Source: Candidatus Enterococcus moelleringii (GTDB lineage: Bacteria > Bacillota > Bacilli > Lactobacillales > Enterococcaceae). Taken from it: a stretch of DNA of 64,000 nucleotides. A model generated the notes under the pieces. The model was not told the DNA's origin. It did not search any database and saw only the letters and a program-made list of their open reading frames with translations. Made by a program: the position numbers and the translations under genes. The stretch spans positions 248,001-312,000 of the forward strand of contig NZ_JAFREM010000004.1 in NCBI RefSeq assembly GCF_017377575.1, in the 5' to 3' direction. This document shows positions 60,616-64,000 of the stretch, piece by piece (the first letter of the stretch is position 1; the number at the start of each line of letters is the position of its first letter).

Positions 60616-62091
60616 CTACATCATAATCTTCTTGGGATTCAAGCGCATCACATACGTCAGCGGTAAAACGGCTGCAAAAAGTACGGTGGCAATCCCAGCA
60701 ATCAGGAACGTTACAATGTAGCTAAGAGAGAAGGTGACTTCATAATTGCTGATTACATCATCGGTTGTCAACGTTGGTCCTAAGCTTTGGCCGCCAAATA
60801 CCATCATCTGGCTGGCAGAATTTTTCGCCTCGACTAACGCGTCACTGGAGACTAGCGCTTCCGAAATCATTTTTCCTAAAAGATTACCGGTCACCAAGGA
60901 TAAACACATAGCAACTAAGCTGATCAGCACTAATTCCAAAACGACCTGCTTCATAATCCGCTGGCGCTTTTCACCTAGCGATAAATAAATGCCCCATTCG
61001 TGCTTGCGATCTCGTAAAAAGAGCACCACAACTAACGAAATAATCAACAAGGAAGCCGCGATGGCCAAAACAACTACATACCCCGAGATGGTGGACAGCT
61101 TCTTCACACTGCCCCCAACTTTATCAAATTCATCAGTCGAAGCAGTCGCTTTATAGCCCTCCGGCAGTAAAGCGCTCATTTCTTCCTTGAAGGCGTCCAC
61201 ATCATCTGGCGATTTCAAGTTGTAAATCGGCGTGATTCGGTCTGAGTTGTCGGCATCCTCAAAAGCTGCTGGATCCAGCTCTTTGCCTTTTTCAAACTCC
61301 GCCTGGTTAATCGATTGAACCAATTTATTGGACATATAAACCGTATTGAATTGGTCCATTTCCATAAACTGCTGCTCAATTCCACCGCCTTTGCCGTCTT
61401 CTTTCTTTTCCTCCAACTTGACTGGTTCAAACAAGCCGACAATTTTTACCGAATGTTTCAACGCTTCTTGAGATTCTGTGCTGCCGTCCTCCTTTTGTGA
61501 AACCACAGTTGTATCTAAAACCATTTGATCTCCGACACTTAAGCCATTTTCATCGGCAACTTTTTTTGAGATGACCGCCACTGGCTGACCGCTGTCTAAC
61601 TCTTCCTTAGACGGCATCTTGCCATCTACCAATTTGATTTTTTTATTGCTGAAATCAGCCGGCTCCGTTTTATTGGTGCCCTTCAGTGTCAGTACATTCA
61701 TACTGCCGTTGACACTAACTGAACTATTGTTATTCTCCTCAAGCTGATAGCTTTTAAAATCACCTAAGGTTAAATAGCCGGAATAGCTGTAGTCGTAGTC
61801 CTTTACATACCGAGATTTGCCAATTTCTTTGACCGTCTCTTCCTTCAAGGGATCAGGTGCCTGCATCGCGGCCATCGAATCACTCTCTTCCATCAGCTTA
61901 TCGAAATCAACTTCAGCAGTGACGGTTGCCCCTAGCTGCTGCTTCATTTTTTTCTCGACGTTTCCGGTGGATTGCTGAATGGCGATAGCGCCGGCGATGA
62001 CATTTCCTAAAACAAAAATCACGGCAAAAAGAATCAACGATTTGCCTTTGCGACGGCTGACACTGTACCATGCTCGATTCCAATAACTCAT
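60616..62091 (-). CDS. FtsX/MacB-like ABC permease
   Basis: A 491-residue permease. Membrane helix 1 is near residues 15-40, followed by a large extracytoplasmic MacB-PCD-like domain (about 45-345) and three C-terminal helices separated by 'RDRKHEWGIYLSLGEKRQRIMKQ' (in parts). The 'LGEKR' segment is the coupling motif of FtsX-like proteins. It is encoded between the two ATPases. Substrate or signal unknown. Confidence 0.88.
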   Translation of the reverse strand: MSYWNRAWYSVSRRKGKSLILFAVIFVLGNVIAGAIAIQQSTGNVEKKMKQQLGATVTAEVDFDKLMEESDSMAAMQAPDPLKEETVKEIGKSRYVKDYDYSYSGYLTLGDFKSYQLEENNNSSVSVNGSMNVLTLKGTNKTEPADFSNKKIKLVDGKMPSKEELDSGQPVAVISKKVADENGLSVGDQMVLDTTVVSQKEDGSTESQEALKHSVKIVGLFEPVKLEEKKEDGKGGGIEQQFMEMDQFNTVYMSNKLVQSINQAEFEKGKELDPAAFEDADNSDRITPIYNLKSPDDVDAFKEEMSALLPEGYKATASTDEFDKVGGSVKKLSTISGYVVVLAIAASLLIISLVVVLFLRDRKHEWGIYLSLGEKRQRIMKQVVLELVLISLVAMCLSLVTGNLLGKMISEALVSSDALVEAKNSASQMMVFGGQSLGPTLTTDDVISNYEVTFSLSYIVTFLIAGIATVLFAAVLPLTYVMRLNPKKIMM

Positions 62092-62107
62092 ATTTTATGT
62101 CCTTTCG

Positions 62108-62153
62108 ATCAAAGAACAGTGTTTACGTGCTAATCAATTTGCTGTTCTTTGAT
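62108..62153 (-). promoter_or_regulatory. Intra-operon hairpin
   Basis: ATCAAAGAACAG (62108-62119) is the exact inverse complement of CTGTTCTTTGAT (62142-62153), spanning the end of the degenerate ATPase gene and the 38-base gap. No U run follows, so it may stabilise or process the mRNA rather than end it. Confidence 0.6.
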
Positions 62154-62801
62154 AAATAATAGTTTTCCACCATTCAACCCCCAGAGTTCATCAGCAAATT
62201 TGATTGTTTGTTTTCCTTGCGAAGCCATAATCAGGCATTTTTCTTTTTTACGACAAAAATCAGTCAGCTTTTGCAGCAGTTCTGTCTCCAGCCATTCCGA
62301 AAAAACCTGCTCCGGCTCATCGATTAACACCAGTTTTGATCCACTAGCCATAATCTTGGCGTAGTGTACCAGCTGCTGCTCTTTTTTTGAAAGCTTAGTG
62401 ATCGATGTCTTGATTTGCTTGGGTGTAAGACCGGTTGCCAAAAGAATCCCCTTCAGCTCACTGCTTTTCACAGGTTGTCCTGCCAATAGTGCCGCAAGCT
62501 CCAAATTCGCAAGCGGTGTGTCATTCACCAAATTCCCGCTTTCAAACAGGCACAATACATTTTCAGCTCGATAAGCTTCCCGATCGATTGTAGCCAAATC
62601 GGATTCGTCAAAATAAATCGCGCCAGATGTGACCACTTCAAGGCCTGCCATTAATGATAAGAGCGTACTTTTCCCTGACTGTGGTCCGCCTAAAATATGG
62701 TAGACCTTCCCTGGCAGAAATTTGGCCGAAGCTTGATTGATAATCCCGATCCTTGGCTTGTTCTTTTCATAGCTGACATTTTCTACAACTAGTCGTCTCA
62801 T
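62130..62801 (-). CDS. Degenerate ABC ATPase
   Basis: A 223-residue ABC ATPase homologue. Walker A 'GGPQSGKST' and a Walker B ending 'LVLIDEPE' are present, but the signature reads 'LSKKEQQ' instead of LSGGQ, the Q-loop position 'CLFESG' lacks the Gln, and the H-loop reads 'IMASQGK' without His. It may bind ATP but is unlikely to hydrolyse it normally. It overlaps the upstream permease gene (ATGA) and is followed by a second permease/ATPase pair, suggesting a heteromeric transporter. Confidence 0.82.
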   Translation of the reverse strand: MRRLVVENVSYEKNKPRIGIINQASAKFLPGKVYHILGGPQSGKSTLLSLMAGLEVVTSGAIYFDESDLATIDREAYRAENVLCLFESGNLVNDTPLANLELAALLAGQPVKSSELKGILLATGLTPKQIKTSITKLSKKEQQLVHYAKIMASGSKLVLIDEPEQVFSEWLETELLQKLTDFCRKKEKCLIMASQGKQTIKFADELWGLNGGKLLFIKEQQID

Positions 62802-64000
62802 TTCTTTGAATACCTCCCTAAACGGAAAGAATAATGGCCAAAAACATACAACAGACGATTCGTTAAGATTGTAATTAATAGTAGAAAACTCGCTAGATAA
62901 ACCCCCAGCATCAGCTTAGCTTCACTGCTTGCCAACACTAACTGATGCAGCTGTGCTTTATTAATCACAGCCTGCTTCAAGTCAAGCAAAGGAAAATGTT
63001 CCCCACTAGCTTGGGCCAAACGATCCATCCATTTTTGCACCACTGCTCCGCTGAAAAAGCTGGCTGCGGCAATCGCTAAAAACCAACTAATCATGGCAAT
63101 CAGCGAGACCTCCAACAAATTGCTGGAAACCAAATACTTCGGCCGAATTCCCATTAAGCGCAGCGCGTAAGTATCCGATCGCCGCTGCTTGAAGAGCGGC
63201 CAATAACCTGCCCCCATCAAGAACAAGGTAACCAATCCACCTACCAGCGTTCCATTCAACCAGAATTCGTTGCGGTTGCTGAAGGTTTCAAACCCCTGTA
63301 TGAAAAGCTGCCCGCTTTGCAGTTGATAATTATTAAAGGCCGACATTTGCTTCAAGTCTTGACGTAAGTCAGCTACATGTTTCGACTGATTCAATTGCAG
63401 CGTCAATGTTAAGAATGATTCTTCAGCAGCTTCATCCAAGTACTCGAAGGTTGCTAAATTTACAAAAAGTCCGCCGAATATCTCTTGCTGGCTTTCCTCT
63501 GCTGAATCTACAATGCCGACGATTTTCAGCTTTTTATCGCCGATAGTCAACACATCCTCAAGCTTTAAGTGATAAGCCTCGGCAAATTCTTTTGTCACTA
63601 GACAGGTTCCCTGTTCCAGCGGTAATGTCCCCTCAAGTTCATCTCCAGCTCCTTCACCGAAAAACTTATCCAAGGACACGTCATCTAGAACAGTCAATCC
63701 TGTTCGTGCGTCATCCGCCGAACTGACAATGGTTGAATCCGAGTAAGTGATCGTTCCTTGGGTCTCAAGAAAATTTGCTGGATCAAGATTGTCGATCACT
63801 ACTGCCGCATAACCTGACAGGTGACTCTTTTTGACATAAGGCAACTGCTTCAACGCTTGATAATCCGCTTCTTTCAAATTTGCTGCATGCTTGTCCGCCT
63901 GATAATCCGGCTCAATCTTTACAATGGTATCCGTCTGCTTTTTCAATTCTGCCAGCGAGTAATCCGTTGCAGTGTACACCTGCAGCAGGAAAAAGAAGCC
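62798..64000 (-). CDS. FtsX-like ABC permease, C-terminal part (partial)
   Basis: The frame is open to the window edge; the residues before the internal GTG at 63979 (GFFFLLQ) look like the end of the first membrane helix, so only the N-terminus is missing. A large extracellular domain (about the first 230 visible residues) precedes three membrane helices with 'FKQRRSDTYALRLMGIRPKYL' (in parts) as coupling segment. It is the probable partner of the degenerate ATPase and overlaps it by four bases. Confidence 0.85.
   Translation of the reverse strand, partial: GFFFLLQVYTATDYSLAELKKQTDTIVKIEPDYQADKHAANLKEADYQALKQLPYVKKSHLSGYAAVVIDNLDPANFLETQGTITYSDSTIVSSADDARTGLTVLDDVSLDKFFGEGAGDELEGTLPLEQGTCLVTKEFAEAYHLKLEDVLTIGDKKLKIVGIVDSAEESQQEIFGGLFVNLATFEYLDEAAEESFLTLTLQLNQSKHVADLRQDLKQMSAFNNYQLQSGQLFIQGFETFSNRNEFWLNGTLVGGLVTLFLMGAGYWPLFKQRRSDTYALRLMGIRPKYLVSSNLLEVSLIAMISWFLAIAAASFFSGAVVQKWMDRLAQASGEHFPLLDLKQAVINKAQLHQLVLASSEAKLMLGVYLASFLLLITILTNRLLYVFGHYSFRLGRYSKK

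Overview
The window looks like a chromosomal segment of a low-to-moderate GC Lactobacillales bacterium, most likely Enterococcus. The support is the WxL/DUF916 surface-protein genes, the dnaX-ybaB-recR ... tmk-darA-holB-ricT-yabA-rsmI order typical of Firmicutes, strong AGGAGG ribosome binding sites, and a citrate fermentation locus organised like the enterococcal one (oadH-oadD-oadB-citCDEFX-oadA diverging from a transporter, a GntR regulator and citG). No rRNA, tRNA, CRISPR array, phage or intact insertion sequence was seen. The species cannot be fixed from the sequence alone.

Layout. 1-2.5 kb: a WxL surface-protein cluster on the minus strand, cut by the window edge. 2.8-5.4 kb: a cold-shock protein, a baeRF-like protein and a SHOCT-domain protein. 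5.4-7.0 kb: glnK-amtB behind a perfect GlnR/TnrA-type box. 7.2-14.1 kb: the replication/recombination housekeeping block. 14.3-17.4 kb: a ydjI-ydjG-ydjH-like membrane-stress operon. 17.6-27.3 kb: dacA (D,D-carboxypeptidase), a YdcF-like protein, an aldo/keto reductase, an unusual two-gene rnfC-rnfD operon, an EamA transporter, a PepSY lipoprotein, dapB and a DUF2798 protein.

27.4-35.4 kb, all on the minus strand, forms an assimilatory/ammonifying nitrite module: nreA-nreB-nreC (nitrate/oxygen sensing), sirB and sirC (siroheme from precorrin-2), nirB-nirD (NADH nitrite reductase), a NirC/FocA-type channel and hemC (entry to the tetrapyrrole needed for siroheme). The upstream haem genes, the uroporphyrinogen methyltransferase and any nitrate reductase are not in the window. 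35.9-38.2 kb: an unrecognised protein with a highly basic tail, and queG. 38.3-43.8 kb: a glycoside utilisation locus (AraC regulator, MFS transporter, GH78-type rhamnosidase, GPH symporter).

44.2-55.3 kb: citrate uptake, citrate lyase with its maturation proteins, and a membrane oxaloacetate decarboxylase. Between oadB and citC sits a 41-residue single-pass membrane protein resembling the N-terminal part of the OadG gamma subunit. A consensus cre site lies just ahead of the citrate transporter. 55.3-57.9 kb: a divergently transcribed two-component system with a large extracytoplasmic sensor. 57.9-64 kb: a PsiE protein, then a compact operon with two FtsX/MacB-like permeases, two ATPases (one with degenerate catalytic motifs) and a membrane-anchored PASTA protein without a kinase domain. 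This last operon, which runs off the right edge, is the best candidate here for an uncharacterised system.
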